This document shows, one piece after another, positions 1-9,462 of a DNA stretch of 64,000 bases. Location of the stretch: the NCBI GenBank assembly GCA_937942875.1, contig CALEBT010000047.1:27134-91133 (forward strand). Direction: 5' to 3'. The translations under genes were made by a program, and so were the position numbers. Under the pieces are notes generated by a model, which was not told where the DNA came from, did not search any database, and saw only the letters and a program-made list of their open reading frames with translations. Origin of the DNA: an uncultured Ignavibacterium sp. GTDB taxonomy: Bacteria; Bacteroidota; Ignavibacteria; Ignavibacteriales; Ignavibacteriaceae. Position 1 is the first letter of the stretch, and each line of letters opens with the position of its first letter.

Positions 1-22
1 GGTGGAAATAAAGAGGATATGT

Positions 23-661
23 ATGTCTGAGAAAATTGTTCTAAAGAGTTCATCAAGTAGAATTAAGGGAGTTAAACTTAATGAGATTTTTGACCTGACT
101 GAGGTTGTTAATGAGTCAGAGGATCAGAATAAAAAAATTGAAATCGAGCTTCATAATCATTTTATTAAAGGATTTAATGAAGGGCAGAAAGAAGCATTGA
201 ATCGCCTTCAAAAAGAATATTCAGAAAAATTAAGAGAAGCATATTCTGTTATTGATTCTGTTACCTCAAAAATTGATACACAGATTAAAGAACAAGTCCA
301 AAAGATTAATGAATTTGTCCTCCAATTATCTTTTCAAATAGCTGAAAAAATTATTCGTCGGGAAATTGATAAAGATTCTCCGGTGTTAAAAATTGTTGGC
401 GAATCATTAAAAAAGCTGACTTCAGCAAATGAAGTCACTATTAAGTTAAATCCAACTGATCTCAAATTAGTAGAATCTCATTTATCTATTATAAACAGAA
501 AAATTAATTCTGGAAATATTCGATTAGAAGCTGATGAGAGAATTGAAAAGGGCGGATGTCTTATAGAAACTGAAATTGGTAATTCAGATGGAAGAATTTC
601 ATCACAAATTGAAAATATAAAACGTCAGATAGAAACTTATTTTGAGGATAATAATGCTTGA
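23..661 (+). CDS. fliH: Flagellar assembly protein FliH
   Basis: Coiled N-terminus and FliH-type C-terminus (LQLSFQIAEKIIRREI...VTIKLNPTDLKLVE...IEKGGCLIETEIGNSDGRISSQIENI); immediately before fliI. ATG at 23 preceded by an AG-rich RBS is preferred over GTG at 2. Confidence 0.88.
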   Translation: MSEKIVLKSSSSRIKGVKLNEIFDLTEVVNESEDQNKKIEIELHNHFIKGFNEGQKEALNRLQKEYSEKLREAYSVIDSVTSKIDTQIKEQVQKINEFVLQLSFQIAEKIIRREIDKDSPVLKIVGESLKKLTSANEVTIKLNPTDLKLVESHLSIINRKINSGNIRLEADERIEKGGCLIETEIGNSDGRISSQIENIKRQIETYFEDNNA

Positions 662-1970
662 TAATCTTTTCCCAAAATATGTTTCAATAATTCAAAATGC
701 TGATACAATAAAACTTAGCGGTAAAGTTACCGATGTAATTGGATTGATTATCGTTTCAGTAGGTCCGAACGTGTCTTTGGGAGAGACTTGCAAAATAATT
801 GATAAAGATGGCAACCTTGTTTGCAGAACTGAAGTAGTTGGTTTTAAGGATGGAAAAGTCTTATCAATTGCTTTGGATGATGTTCATAACATTGCGCCCA
901 AATCTGAAATTATTGCAGAAGGCAAACCTTTTTCAATTGGAGTAGGAAAAGAACTATTAGGAAGAGTAATTGATGGATTAGGATTGCCAATAGATGGAAA
1001 AGGAGACATTAAGTATAGTTCCTTCCGTTCTATTCACAGACAGCCTCCTTCGCCTCTGCAAAGAAAGAGAATTGATACTCCGCTTCAAACAGGGGTAAGA
1101 TCTATTGATGGTCTATTGACGATTGGTAAAGGACAAAGAGTTGGAATTTTTGCAGGCAGTGGAATTGGCAAAAGTGTCTTACTGGGAATGATAGCAAGAA
1201 ACACTAATGCAGATGTAAATGTTATTGCTCTTGTTGGTGAAAGAGGCAGAGAAGTTAGAGAATTTATTGAAAGAGATTTAGGTGAAGAAGGATTAAAAAG
1301 ATCTATTGTAATTGTTGCAACAAGTGATAAATCCGCTTTGTTGAGAATAAAAGGAGCGTTTCTTGCTACAACTATTGCTGAATATTTCCGTGATCTTGGA
1401 ATGGATGTATTATTGATGATGGATTCAGTAACCCGTTTTGCTATGGCTCAAAGGGAAATCGGTCTTGCAATCGGTGAACCGCCAACTACAAAAGGTTATA
1501 CTCCAAGTGTTTTCGCTCTTCTTCCAAAATTATTAGAAAGGGCTGGAACTTCTAAACTTGGATCAATCACAGGTTTATATACAGTACTTGTAGATGGTGA
1601 TGATATGACTGAGCCTATAGCGGATTCTGTCAGGTCTATTTTAGATGGACATATTGTTTTATCAAGAAAATTAGCTAACAGTGGTATTTATCCCGCAATT
1701 GATTCATTACAAAGTATCAGCAGGGTGATGCCAGATATTGTTTCAAAAGAGCATAGAGACCGGGTAAGAATTTTTAATGAAATTTTAGCAACATATAAAG
1801 AAGCAGAAGATCTAATTAATATTGGAGCTTATGTAAAAGGCAGTAATCCTCAGATTGATCATTCATTATCAAAAATCGGTCAGCTTAAATCTTTCATTAA
1901 GCAGGATATGTTTGAGAAAACAGATTTAAGATCAACAATAGAAAGACTAAATAACATAATTCAATTGTGA
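654..1970 (+). CDS. fliI: Flagellum-specific ATPase FliI
   Basis: Walker A GIFAGSGIGKS, Walker B DVLLMMDSVTRFAMAQREIGLAIGEPPTTKGYTPSVF. Start set at ATG 654. Confidence 0.97.
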   Translation: MLDNLFPKYVSIIQNADTIKLSGKVTDVIGLIIVSVGPNVSLGETCKIIDKDGNLVCRTEVVGFKDGKVLSIALDDVHNIAPKSEIIAEGKPFSIGVGKELLGRVIDGLGLPIDGKGDIKYSSFRSIHRQPPSPLQRKRIDTPLQTGVRSIDGLLTIGKGQRVGIFAGSGIGKSVLLGMIARNTNADVNVIALVGERGREVREFIERDLGEEGLKRSIVIVATSDKSALLRIKGAFLATTIAEYFRDLGMDVLLMMDSVTRFAMAQREIGLAIGEPPTTKGYTPSVFALLPKLLERAGTSKLGSITGLYTVLVDGDDMTEPIADSVRSILDGHIVLSRKLANSGIYPAIDSLQSISRVMPDIVSKEHRDRVRIFNEILATYKEAEDLINIGAYVKGSNPQIDHSLSKIGQLKSFIKQDMFEKTDLRSTIERLNNIIQL

Positions 1971-1978
1971 GTTTTAAT

Positions 1979-2413
1979 ATGTCAAAATTCAAATTCAAAT
2001 TAGAACCGATTAAAAAAGTAAAAGAAAATCTCGAGTCGAAAGTGAAAAGAGAAATTGCTCAGTTCAATTCAAAGATTAATGATAAAAATTCTGAAAGAGA
2101 AAAATTAATCCAGGAACTGGATTCAATCAGAAATTATAATCTCCAAAGAATAAGCTCTTTTGAAATGCAGTTTATACAGAATTATAAAATCACTTTAATA
2201 TCCAAGATAAAAGATATCGAAAAAGAAATGATTGAACTTGAAAAACAGAAAGAAAATAAAATTAAACAACTTCAGATATACGCTAAAGAAAGAAAAATAA
2301 TAGAACAATACGAAGAACTAAAAAAAACTGAATTCGAAAAAGAATTGAACAAACTTGAAATGAAAGTATTTGACGAATTAGCTATTCAAAACTTTATGAG
2401 AGAACGATTATGA
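1979..2413 (+). CDS. fliJ: Flagellar export chaperone FliJ
   Basis: Small coiled-coil protein directly after fliI (FKFKLEPIKKVKENLE...). Confidence 0.8.
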   Translation: MSKFKFKLEPIKKVKENLESKVKREIAQFNSKINDKNSEREKLIQELDSIRNYNLQRISSFEMQFIQNYKITLISKIKDIEKEMIELEKQKENKIKQLQIYAKERKIIEQYEELKKTEFEKELNKLEMKVFDELAIQNFMRERL

Positions 2414-2967
2414 AAAAAGTAATGCTGATAATACCATTTGTATTCACTTTTCTTTTTGTCACGGGGATATTGGTTTATTTGAATACTATTTATAACAACA
2501 TATTCCATTTCGATTTTTCTCCAAAATCAGAAAATCAGATAGACTCTGTAATGGATTCACTTTTGGTCAAAGATGCAACAAAAACCGATAATACCAAATC
2601 AGAAATTGAATTGGCTTCTAATCAAGAAAAAAAAATTGATACAATCAATATCACTAATAATTCTGATCAATTAAAGCAGTCAATTACTGATTCTAAGAAT
2701 GAGAACTCATCAAATTTTGATGAGCAAAAATCATTACCGAAAAATTTTGTTGAAAAAACAAATAAAGATTCAGCTTACACTGCTTGGTTAAAAAAGACTG
2801 TTAAATTAATTGAAAATTTATCTCCTGCTCAGGCTTCTAAACTATTGAAAAATTATTCCGATAATCAAGCGAGAGATATTATTTACACAATGAAACAGAA
2901 ACAAGCAGCTAAAATCATTTCGTACTTAGAACCAGAGTATGTACACAAATTAACAAGGTTTCAATAA
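2410..2967 (+). CDS. MotE/MgtE N-terminal-like flagellar protein with one N-terminal TM
   Basis: N-terminal TM, linker, then C-terminal LSPAQASKLLKNYSDNQARDIIYTMKQKQAAKIISYLEPEYVHKL, typical of the MgtE_N-like domain; sits between fliJ and fliK. Confidence 0.65.
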   Translation: MKKVMLIIPFVFTFLFVTGILVYLNTIYNNIFHFDFSPKSENQIDSVMDSLLVKDATKTDNTKSEIELASNQEKKIDTINITNNSDQLKQSITDSKNENSSNFDEQKSLPKNFVEKTNKDSAYTAWLKKTVKLIENLSPAQASKLLKNYSDNQARDIIYTMKQKQAAKIISYLEPEYVHKLTRFQ

Positions 2968-5900
2968 TGTTAATCAATACACTTTTTTTGTCAAAACCAT
3001 TGCCTGAATCTGATTATCTGAGTAAATCAGAAAGTTCAGATAAAATGTTTGGATTCCTTTTTTCAGAAATTATGAATGTCGATAAACAATCTGAAAAACT
3101 GAAATTAGTTCCGGAACATATAGGAGGAAATCTTATTGACTATAAAAGTGTTTTCATTAATTACAATTTCGAATCAAATGTTATCATATCGCCCCCAGAG
3201 AACAAAGAAACCAAAGATCCCATTATCTGTCTTTCAAAATTGTTTTTAGAAGAAAACCTTGATAATCAAAAAATAAATGAAGCTGAAAAGATAATCTATT
3301 CTCCACAGCAATTTGTAAGCAGTTTTACCCAGTTAATAAAATCCCTCGTTGAAAACAATCCATTATCTGAAAATGTAGAATTAAAACTTTTCTCAAAGAA
3401 TTTCATCTTATCTCAAAATGTAGATAATAATGTACAGAATATTGAAAAATTCCTCTCTGAAATAATTGAAAATGAATCATCTTTCTCATTGACATTAAGT
3501 GCTTCTGGTAAACAGATATTATTTGAAGTTTTTTCTCAGGTAGTTCCATCAATATTAACTAAAGAAACTTTGGATGTTCATAATACAGATTATATTGAAA
3601 CCGAAATTACTTCTTTGAAAGACAAACCGCTTAATCAAATATTATCTAATAATAACAGCCATATGAATGAGCCTTTATCAGATAGCATATTTGCATCCAC
3701 CGGAGAAAAATTAAACACTGAATCAGAGAAGGAATCTTTATTGCACAAAGATGATCAGATTATATCAGTTAAAGAGGATTCGAGCGTCTTTCGAAATAAA
3801 AAATCAATTGAAGCATTCACTTCTGAAAAAACAAATGGAAATTTAGAAATAGATTGGCAACTGAGAAGTAACTTTAATAAAGTCCATAATACAGAGATTA
3901 CTAATTCTTTATTAGAAGGAAATCAGGAAGAAAAATTAAATAATACAGACTTAAACAAGAGCCTATTTTCAGAAAACTCAGCAATAAAGAATAACGATGA
4001 AAAAAACTCATTTAATATTTTACCTTCCGTCAACAAAAATGGTCAGAGATCCACTATTGAACTAATTGATAACTCACAGAAGCAACCAAATTCATTATTA
4101 AATGTCACAACAAAGAATGAAGGTTTAATTTCAAATAATTCTTCTGAAAATCCTCAAATAAAAATTATTATTCAAAGCGATAACCAGAATCAAGTTTCAT
4201 CAAATACTAATGTTAATTCTGAAACAATATCAAAGATTTCGGCAATTCTTGAAGAAAATAAAGGACAAAAGCAGTCCGTTTTGAGTGCAAAAATAACAAC
4301 TAACTCACAGTCTCCACAGAATAAAAATAATGGCGTTAATAGTGAGCAATTCTTTCAGGATAATCTAATTTCTGACAGGCAAGTTCAAAATCTATTTAGG
4401 TCAATTTCATTAAACAAGCAGACTGTTCAAAGGGAATTATCTTCGGTTAATAGTGTAAAATCGCAAATAATCAATGAACAAAGTCCAGCATTAAATCTCA
4501 CAGATGAAAATGTTCAGATAATTACTCAAAATAATTCAGTCAAAAATTTTAATAAGGATTTGTCGGTAAAACTAAATCAATTTCCAGAAAATGAAGTGGA
4601 CTTAAATTCTGAATTAAAGGTATCAAATGGAGTTGTTTCTGAAAAATCGATCTCAGATAACTTAAAAACTATGACACCAACTAATGTTGAAAATCCTGTA
4701 CATAACACTGGTGTAAAAAAGTCTGATAATATTTTAATAAATAGAGAACAAGATTATTCGATAAATACAAATCCTTCATTTCGTGAGAATAATAAAGTAT
4801 TTACAAAAGATTTTACAGACATTAAAATCGATATTCCAGATGACGAAAGCCAAATCATTAATAACAATTCAATTAATAAAAATATTGTATTAAATACTTC
4901 ATCAAGCAGCACAGAAATTAGAAAAGAAATAGCTAATGAACCTTCGATTGGGAAAGTTACCTTTGCAGAGGGAAAGAATCCTGAATTTTTCAGTTTTAAT
5001 AAACAAGGGAAAGACATAAAAGTAGTTGATAGTAAGGAAATTAATTCTAATAACTCAATTGAAACACTTGAAAACGAAGAAGTTTCAAAAATCAACTTAG
5101 ATGTTCGAGATTCTCAGAACGACGTTAAGTCTGAACAAAAAACTAATAATGAATTAGCTTCATTAAGTAATAAATCAGAAAATCAAAAGTCAAATTCGAT
5201 TTCAGCAAACAACAATAAGCAAACTGTTTCAAACAATTCACTTGAAACATTTAATAATGAAGGAAAATCGGCAAGTAGCTTAAGTGTCAAAGAATCTCAG
5301 AAACATTCTGAATCAGAATTGAAATTAGTAAATAATAATAGCCTGAAAGCTGAAGTAAATTCCGCTGAAGAAAAGGTATCTTCCAATACTGTTCATCAAG
5401 TTCAAAATTCATTCATAAAAAAATCTAAAAATATTTCATCATCTGAACCAGTATTAGATTCACATCAAAGTAACTCTTCAGATAAATCAAATGAAAACAG
5501 AGAAATCAAACCATACAGTTTAACAAATTTACAAGAAGAAGTATCAGAAAGATCGGATGTCAATCTTAAAAAAATTCAAAAAGATTATTCTTCACCGAAT
5601 AATGTTTTTAGAGTTGTGATTGAAAAACCTGCAAAGGGTATTGTGGGAAGAAGCTCTGAATTTGTACAGGAAGAAAAGTCAAATACAGAAAATCCAAAAT
5701 TTAATTCTGAAGTTCCAAAGGAAGTTAAAATAAATGAAGAAATTGTAAGGACTTCAGATAAAGAAACTCCTCACATTGAAACTAAAACTGATTTTAATAG
5801 TCATCAGGAAGATAGCACGAAGAACACAAACCAGAACATTACAAATATGACGTATAAGGAAAGTAATTTCTCTAAACATTATGAAGAATCTTCTATTGAT

Positions 5901-6440
5901 TTTAGAAATATTATCCCTGGATTTGAAAAGAAAGTTTCACCTGCATCTTCAAGAAATATTAATGAGGTGCATATAAATTCAAACAAATTTGATTTTAACA
6001 AATTTTTTGAATCCAAATCGTTAGAAAACTTTGTCCGAATAATTAATGAAAATAATCTGAATTATCGTGCAGAATTAAACAATTTAGGTAGGAATAGTAA
6101 CTTTATCGAACTGAAACTTTATCCGGAGGAATTGGGTCGAGTTAAAATTCTGATTGATAACTCTGATAATATAGTTTCCGCCAAAATTGAAGTTCAATCG
6201 GAACAAGCTAAGAATATTATAATTTCAAATTTACCTCAGTTAAAAGAGTCTCTTAAACAAGAGGGATTGAATAGCCAGAATATTAATGTTTACCTTGGAA
6301 CCGAAGATCAGAAAGGTCAGCATAGTGCTAATCAAAAACGCCAGAACGGAAATAGCAAAGTAATGTATGATGCTGAAGAAAAATCTGAAGAAGTTAAAAT
6401 TAAAAATTTAGGTTATAACACAATAGAATATTTAGCATAG
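2967..6440 (+). CDS. fliK: Flagellar hook-length control protein FliK, very long
   Basis: C-terminal FliK domain (FIELKLYPEELGRVKILIDNSDNIVSAKIEVQSEQAKNIIISNLPQLKESLKQEGLNSQNINVYL); position before flgD; long Ser/Asn-rich N-terminus. Confidence 0.88.
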   Translation: MLINTLFLSKPLPESDYLSKSESSDKMFGFLFSEIMNVDKQSEKLKLVPEHIGGNLIDYKSVFINYNFESNVIISPPENKETKDPIICLSKLFLEENLDNQKINEAEKIIYSPQQFVSSFTQLIKSLVENNPLSENVELKLFSKNFILSQNVDNNVQNIEKFLSEIIENESSFSLTLSASGKQILFEVFSQVVPSILTKETLDVHNTDYIETEITSLKDKPLNQILSNNNSHMNEPLSDSIFASTGEKLNTESEKESLLHKDDQIISVKEDSSVFRNKKSIEAFTSEKTNGNLEIDWQLRSNFNKVHNTEITNSLLEGNQEEKLNNTDLNKSLFSENSAIKNNDEKNSFNILPSVNKNGQRSTIELIDNSQKQPNSLLNVTTKNEGLISNNSSENPQIKIIIQSDNQNQVSSNTNVNSETISKISAILEENKGQKQSVLSAKITTNSQSPQNKNNGVNSEQFFQDNLISDRQVQNLFRSISLNKQTVQRELSSVNSVKSQIINEQSPALNLTDENVQIITQNNSVKNFNKDLSVKLNQFPENEVDLNSELKVSNGVVSEKSISDNLKTMTPTNVENPVHNTGVKKSDNILINREQDYSINTNPSFRENNKVFTKDFTDIKIDIPDDESQIINNNSINKNIVLNTSSSSTEIRKEIANEPSIGKVTFAEGKNPEFFSFNKQGKDIKVVDSKEINSNNSIETLENEEVSKINLDVRDSQNDVKSEQKTNNELASLSNKSENQKSNSISANNNKQTVSNNSLETFNNEGKSASSLSVKESQKHSESELKLVNNNSLKAEVNSAEEKVSSNTVHQVQNSFIKKSKNISSSEPVLDSHQSNSSDKSNENREIKPYSLTNLQEEVSERSDVNLKKIQKDYSSPNNVFRVVIEKPAKGIVGRSSEFVQEEKSNTENPKFNSEVPKEVKINEEIVRTSDKETPHIETKTDFNSHQEDSTKNTNQNITNMTYKESNFSKHYEESSIDFRNIIPGFEKKVSPASSRNINEVHINSNKFDFNKFFESKSLENFVRIINENNLNYRAELNNLGRNSNFIELKLYPEELGRVKILIDNSDNIVSAKIEVQSEQAKNIIISNLPQLKESLKQEGLNSQNINVYLGTEDQKGQHSANQKRQNGNSKVMYDAEEKSEEVKIKNLGYNTIEYLA

Positions 6441-6449
6441 GAGAAAAAT

Positions 6450-7121
6450 ATGTTAACAGGAAGTTTAAGTGGATATGGTGCAGTAAATGGTAATCCGAAG
6501 AATAAAAACAATGTTATGGGAAAGGATGATTTCCTCAAGTTAATGTTGACTCAAATGAGGAATCAGGATCCAATGAATCCAATGGAATCTTCGGAGTTTG
6601 CAGCACAACTTGCACAATTTACTTCCGTTGAACAATTGATGAACCTGAATGAAGCAATGAAGATAAGCCTTGATGCAAATTATATGCTTTCACAATCCAT
6701 TAATAATACCCTTGCTGCTACTTTAATTGGGAAAGAAGCAAAACTGGATACAGCAGAATTCAGATATACCGGGCAAGATGAACAAACCTTAGGATATAAT
6801 TTAAGTACAAATGCAAAATCTGTAACAATAAAAATATACAATGAAAGTGGTGCATTAGTCAGAACTATAGAAAATGTTTCTGGAAATGCGGGCGACAATA
6901 AACTTTCCTGGGATTTCACCGATAATAATGGTGACAAAGTTTCTAATGGTAAATACAGATTTGAAGTTACAGCGACAGATTATAATGGAAATGCAATCAA
7001 TGTAAATAGCTTCTTATTTGGAAAGATTGATGGTGTGAAATTTACTGATTCAGGCACTAAACTTATTGTAAATGGCGTCGAATATAACTTAGCAGACATA
7101 ACTGAAATATTAAATCCATAA
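6450..7121 (+). CDS. flgD: Flagellar hook assembly protein FlgD
   Basis: MGKDDFLKLMLTQMRNQDPMNPMESSEFAAQLAQFTSVEQL is characteristic of FlgD. Confidence 0.96.
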   Translation: MLTGSLSGYGAVNGNPKNKNNVMGKDDFLKLMLTQMRNQDPMNPMESSEFAAQLAQFTSVEQLMNLNEAMKISLDANYMLSQSINNTLAATLIGKEAKLDTAEFRYTGQDEQTLGYNLSTNAKSVTIKIYNESGALVRTIENVSGNAGDNKLSWDFTDNNGDKVSNGKYRFEVTATDYNGNAINVNSFLFGKIDGVKFTDSGTKLIVNGVEYNLADITEILNP

Positions 7122-7136
7122 AACGGAGGTAAATAA

Positions 7137-7508
7137 ATGTATGAGATAAATGGAATACAAGTACCCTTCCTTCCGATAAATAACTTTGAGGGAAATCGGG
7201 TACATAACCGTGGATCTTCTGAAAGCTTTGAGTCGATCTTTCAACAAGAGCTTGAAAGAGTTAAGTTTTCTCAGCACGCCGTTAGAAGACTTGAAGAGAG
7301 ACAAATCAAACTAAGTGATGAAGACTTGACGAAAATTAACGAAGCAGTTGAAAAAGCTGAACAAAAAGGCTCACGTGATTCTTTAGTAATGATGAACTCA
7401 ACAGCATTTATCGTTAATATCCCAAATCGAACAATAATTACTGCTTTGCCAATTGAAAGCAGCAGTGAAAATGTGTTCACAAATATTGATTCTGTAGTTT
7501 TTGCTTAA
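7137..7508 (+). CDS. Flagellar operon protein (TIGR02530-like)
   Basis: KFSQHAVRRLEERQIKLSDEDLTKINEAVEKAEQKGSRDSLVMMNSTAFIVNIPNRTIITAL; located between flgD and flgE as in other flagellar operons. Confidence 0.75.
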   Translation: MYEINGIQVPFLPINNFEGNRVHNRGSSESFESIFQQELERVKFSQHAVRRLEERQIKLSDEDLTKINEAVEKAEQKGSRDSLVMMNSTAFIVNIPNRTIITALPIESSSENVFTNIDSVVFA

Positions 7509-7527
7509 TAAGTAAATAATTAACAAT

Positions 7528-7578
7528 GGGCGGGACCTTTCGAGGACGCCCGGTCCGACCGACTGACTGAAGTCGGAC
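7528..7578 (+). other. GC-rich structured element in the flgD-operon/flgE intergenic region
   Basis: GGGCG(7528-7532)/CGCCC(7547-7551) stem; GTCCGAC(7553-7559)/GTCGGAC(7572-7578) perfect 7-bp stem; locally very GC-rich in an AT-rich region. Confidence 0.55.
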
Positions 7579-7621
7579 ATAAATTTAACAAATAATAGTA
7601 ATTAAATTTTAGGAGGTCATT

Positions 7622-9256
7622 ATGCCACTATTAAATTCACTCTTTTCGGGTGTCTCTGGTCTTAGAAATCATCAATCAATGATGGATGTTATAAGCAATA
7701 ACATTTCTAACGTTAATACAATTGGTTATAAAAGTTCAAGAGTCACTTTCAGCGATACTTTCAACAGAATTATCAGATACGGTTCAAATCCAACTGAAAC
7801 TTCCGGCGGAATAAATACTTTTCAAGTTGGCTTGGGAATGAGAATAAATACTGTTGACAGAACGTGGAATCAGGGAACTTTTGAAGGTACCGGAATTACC
7901 ACAGATTTAGCTTTGCAAGGTCCTGGATTATTTATTCTTGAAAACAATGGTGAAAGATATTTCACCAGAGCTGGTGCATTTATATTTGATGCTGATGGCA
8001 GATTGGTTAATTCACAAAACGGTGCTATTGTTCAGGGTAAAGTTGCAAATAAAGAAGGAATTATTCCTCCGGGAAACTATCTTGAAGATATTCAGATTGA
8101 TTCTTATATGAGATTGCCCGCTGTAGCTACTTCAAGAATTTCCTGGGGTGGTAACCTGAATAGTGCTTCGTCATTAACTCGTTCTGAAAATTATCTGCAG
8201 ACTGGAAATATCAACTCAGCTCTTGCAGTTGGTGAATCTGTAACCGATCAAAACATTATTTATGATGAAAATGGAAATAAATATACTTTCTCAGTTAAAT
8301 ACACTAAGACTGCTGATAATACTTACGATATGGAATATCAATTAAAAGATTCTGATGGTAATACAGTCGTTGGTCCGACAACTCTACCAGTTGTATTCGA
8401 TCCCGGAACAGGTCAGCTATTAACAGTAAATGGTAATCCACCAGCAGCAATTCAAATTCAGGATGTTAGTTTAGGCATCAATTTCAATTTTGATATGACT
8501 CAGATTACTCAAAATAATTCAACTTCTACAATTGCATCAACAGTTGACTCAAACAGACAACCAACAATTATCACTGGTTCTGTTACTATATTTGATTCAT
8601 TAGGTAATGCTCATATTTTAACTTTAAAGTACACAAAAGTTGATAACAATAGCTGGAAATGGACTGCTTCAGTTCCTGATAGTGCTGGAGGTTTAAGTGG
8701 AAATACAGGAAGCATTTCCTTTAACCCGGATGGTTCTGTGAATACAATTATTCCAAATCCTCCAGTATTGACATTTACTCCAAATGGTGGTGCAAGTGCA
8801 CAAAACATAATCTTAAATTTCGGTGAAAACTTCAGTGGAATTACGCAGACTTCAGCTAATTCAGTTTTGTCTGCATTGAGTCAGGATGGTTCGGCAGCAG
8901 CAACTTTGTCCAATCTTAGTATTGATAAATATGGTTTCATTGTTGGAGTATTCAGCAATGGTCAATCAAGAAAATTAGCACAAATAATGGTTGCAACTTT
9001 CCCAAATCTTAATGGTCTGTTAAGTGTTGGAGAAAATTTATACTCATTGAGTGCAAATACCGGTGATCCTTTAATTGGTGAGCCTGGTGAATCAACAGGA
9101 ACTACTATTCAATCTGGTGCTTTGGAACAATCTAATGTCGATTTGTCGGAAGAATTCACAAGGATGATAGTATCACAACGTGGATTCCAGGCAAGCGCAA
9201 GAGTAGTTACTGTATCTGATAATTTATTGCAGGAAATCACAAACCTTGTAAGATAA
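7622..9256 (+). CDS. flgE: Flagellar hook protein FlgE
   Basis: N-terminus LFSGVSGLRNHQSMMDVISNNISNVNTIGYKSSRVTF and C-terminus SNVDLSEEFTRMIVSQRGFQASARVVTVSDNLLQEI; RBS aggagg upstream. Confidence 0.96.
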   Translation: MPLLNSLFSGVSGLRNHQSMMDVISNNISNVNTIGYKSSRVTFSDTFNRIIRYGSNPTETSGGINTFQVGLGMRINTVDRTWNQGTFEGTGITTDLALQGPGLFILENNGERYFTRAGAFIFDADGRLVNSQNGAIVQGKVANKEGIIPPGNYLEDIQIDSYMRLPAVATSRISWGGNLNSASSLTRSENYLQTGNINSALAVGESVTDQNIIYDENGNKYTFSVKYTKTADNTYDMEYQLKDSDGNTVVGPTTLPVVFDPGTGQLLTVNGNPPAAIQIQDVSLGINFNFDMTQITQNNSTSTIASTVDSNRQPTIITGSVTIFDSLGNAHILTLKYTKVDNNSWKWTASVPDSAGGLSGNTGSISFNPDGSVNTIIPNPPVLTFTPNGGASAQNIILNFGENFSGITQTSANSVLSALSQDGSAAATLSNLSIDKYGFIVGVFSNGQSRKLAQIMVATFPNLNGLLSVGENLYSLSANTGDPLIGEPGESTGTTIQSGALEQSNVDLSEEFTRMIVSQRGFQASARVVTVSDNLLQEITNLVR

Positions 9257-9279
9257 TTCCTTCCTTAGCCCTCAAAATG

Positions 9280-9310
9280 GGGAGTCTCTTAGTTGAGGCT
9301 CCCTTTTTTA
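9280..9310 (+). terminator. Rho-independent terminator after flgE
   Basis: GGGAGtCTC-ttagtt-GAGgCTCCC followed by TTTTTTATTTTT. Confidence 0.88.
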
Positions 9311-9389
9311 TTTTTAACCAACTGTTTAATAATAACCACTTATAATTATTATAATCTGAAATTCGTTACTTATAAATGATAAATTTTGA

Positions 9390-9405
9390 TGGCATAACGA
9401 TTGCA
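9390..9405 (+). promoter_or_regulatory. Putative sigma-54 promoter upstream of fliL
   Basis: TGGCAT-aacga-TTGCA matches the -24/-12 consensus TGGCAY-N5-TTGCW; lies between the flgE terminator and fliL. Confidence 0.78.
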
Positions 9406-9462
9406 AATTATTTATAAAACTCTTTTTAAGGATAATTATAAAAAATTAACATAGAGTCGATA

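Noticed and set aside
4754-5095. Antisense ORF within fliK (113 aa)
   Set aside because: Opposite a well-supported fliK reading frame, no RBS-linked context, low-complexity translation.
7147-7179. TAAA...TCCGATAA resembling a FliA promoter inside the TIGR02530-like gene
   Set aside because: Spacing between the two boxes is ~21 nt instead of ~15 and the site is inside coding sequence.
7398-7580. Minus-strand 60-aa ORF spanning the GC-rich element
   Set aside because: Overlaps the flagellar operon protein and the structured element; more likely noncoding.
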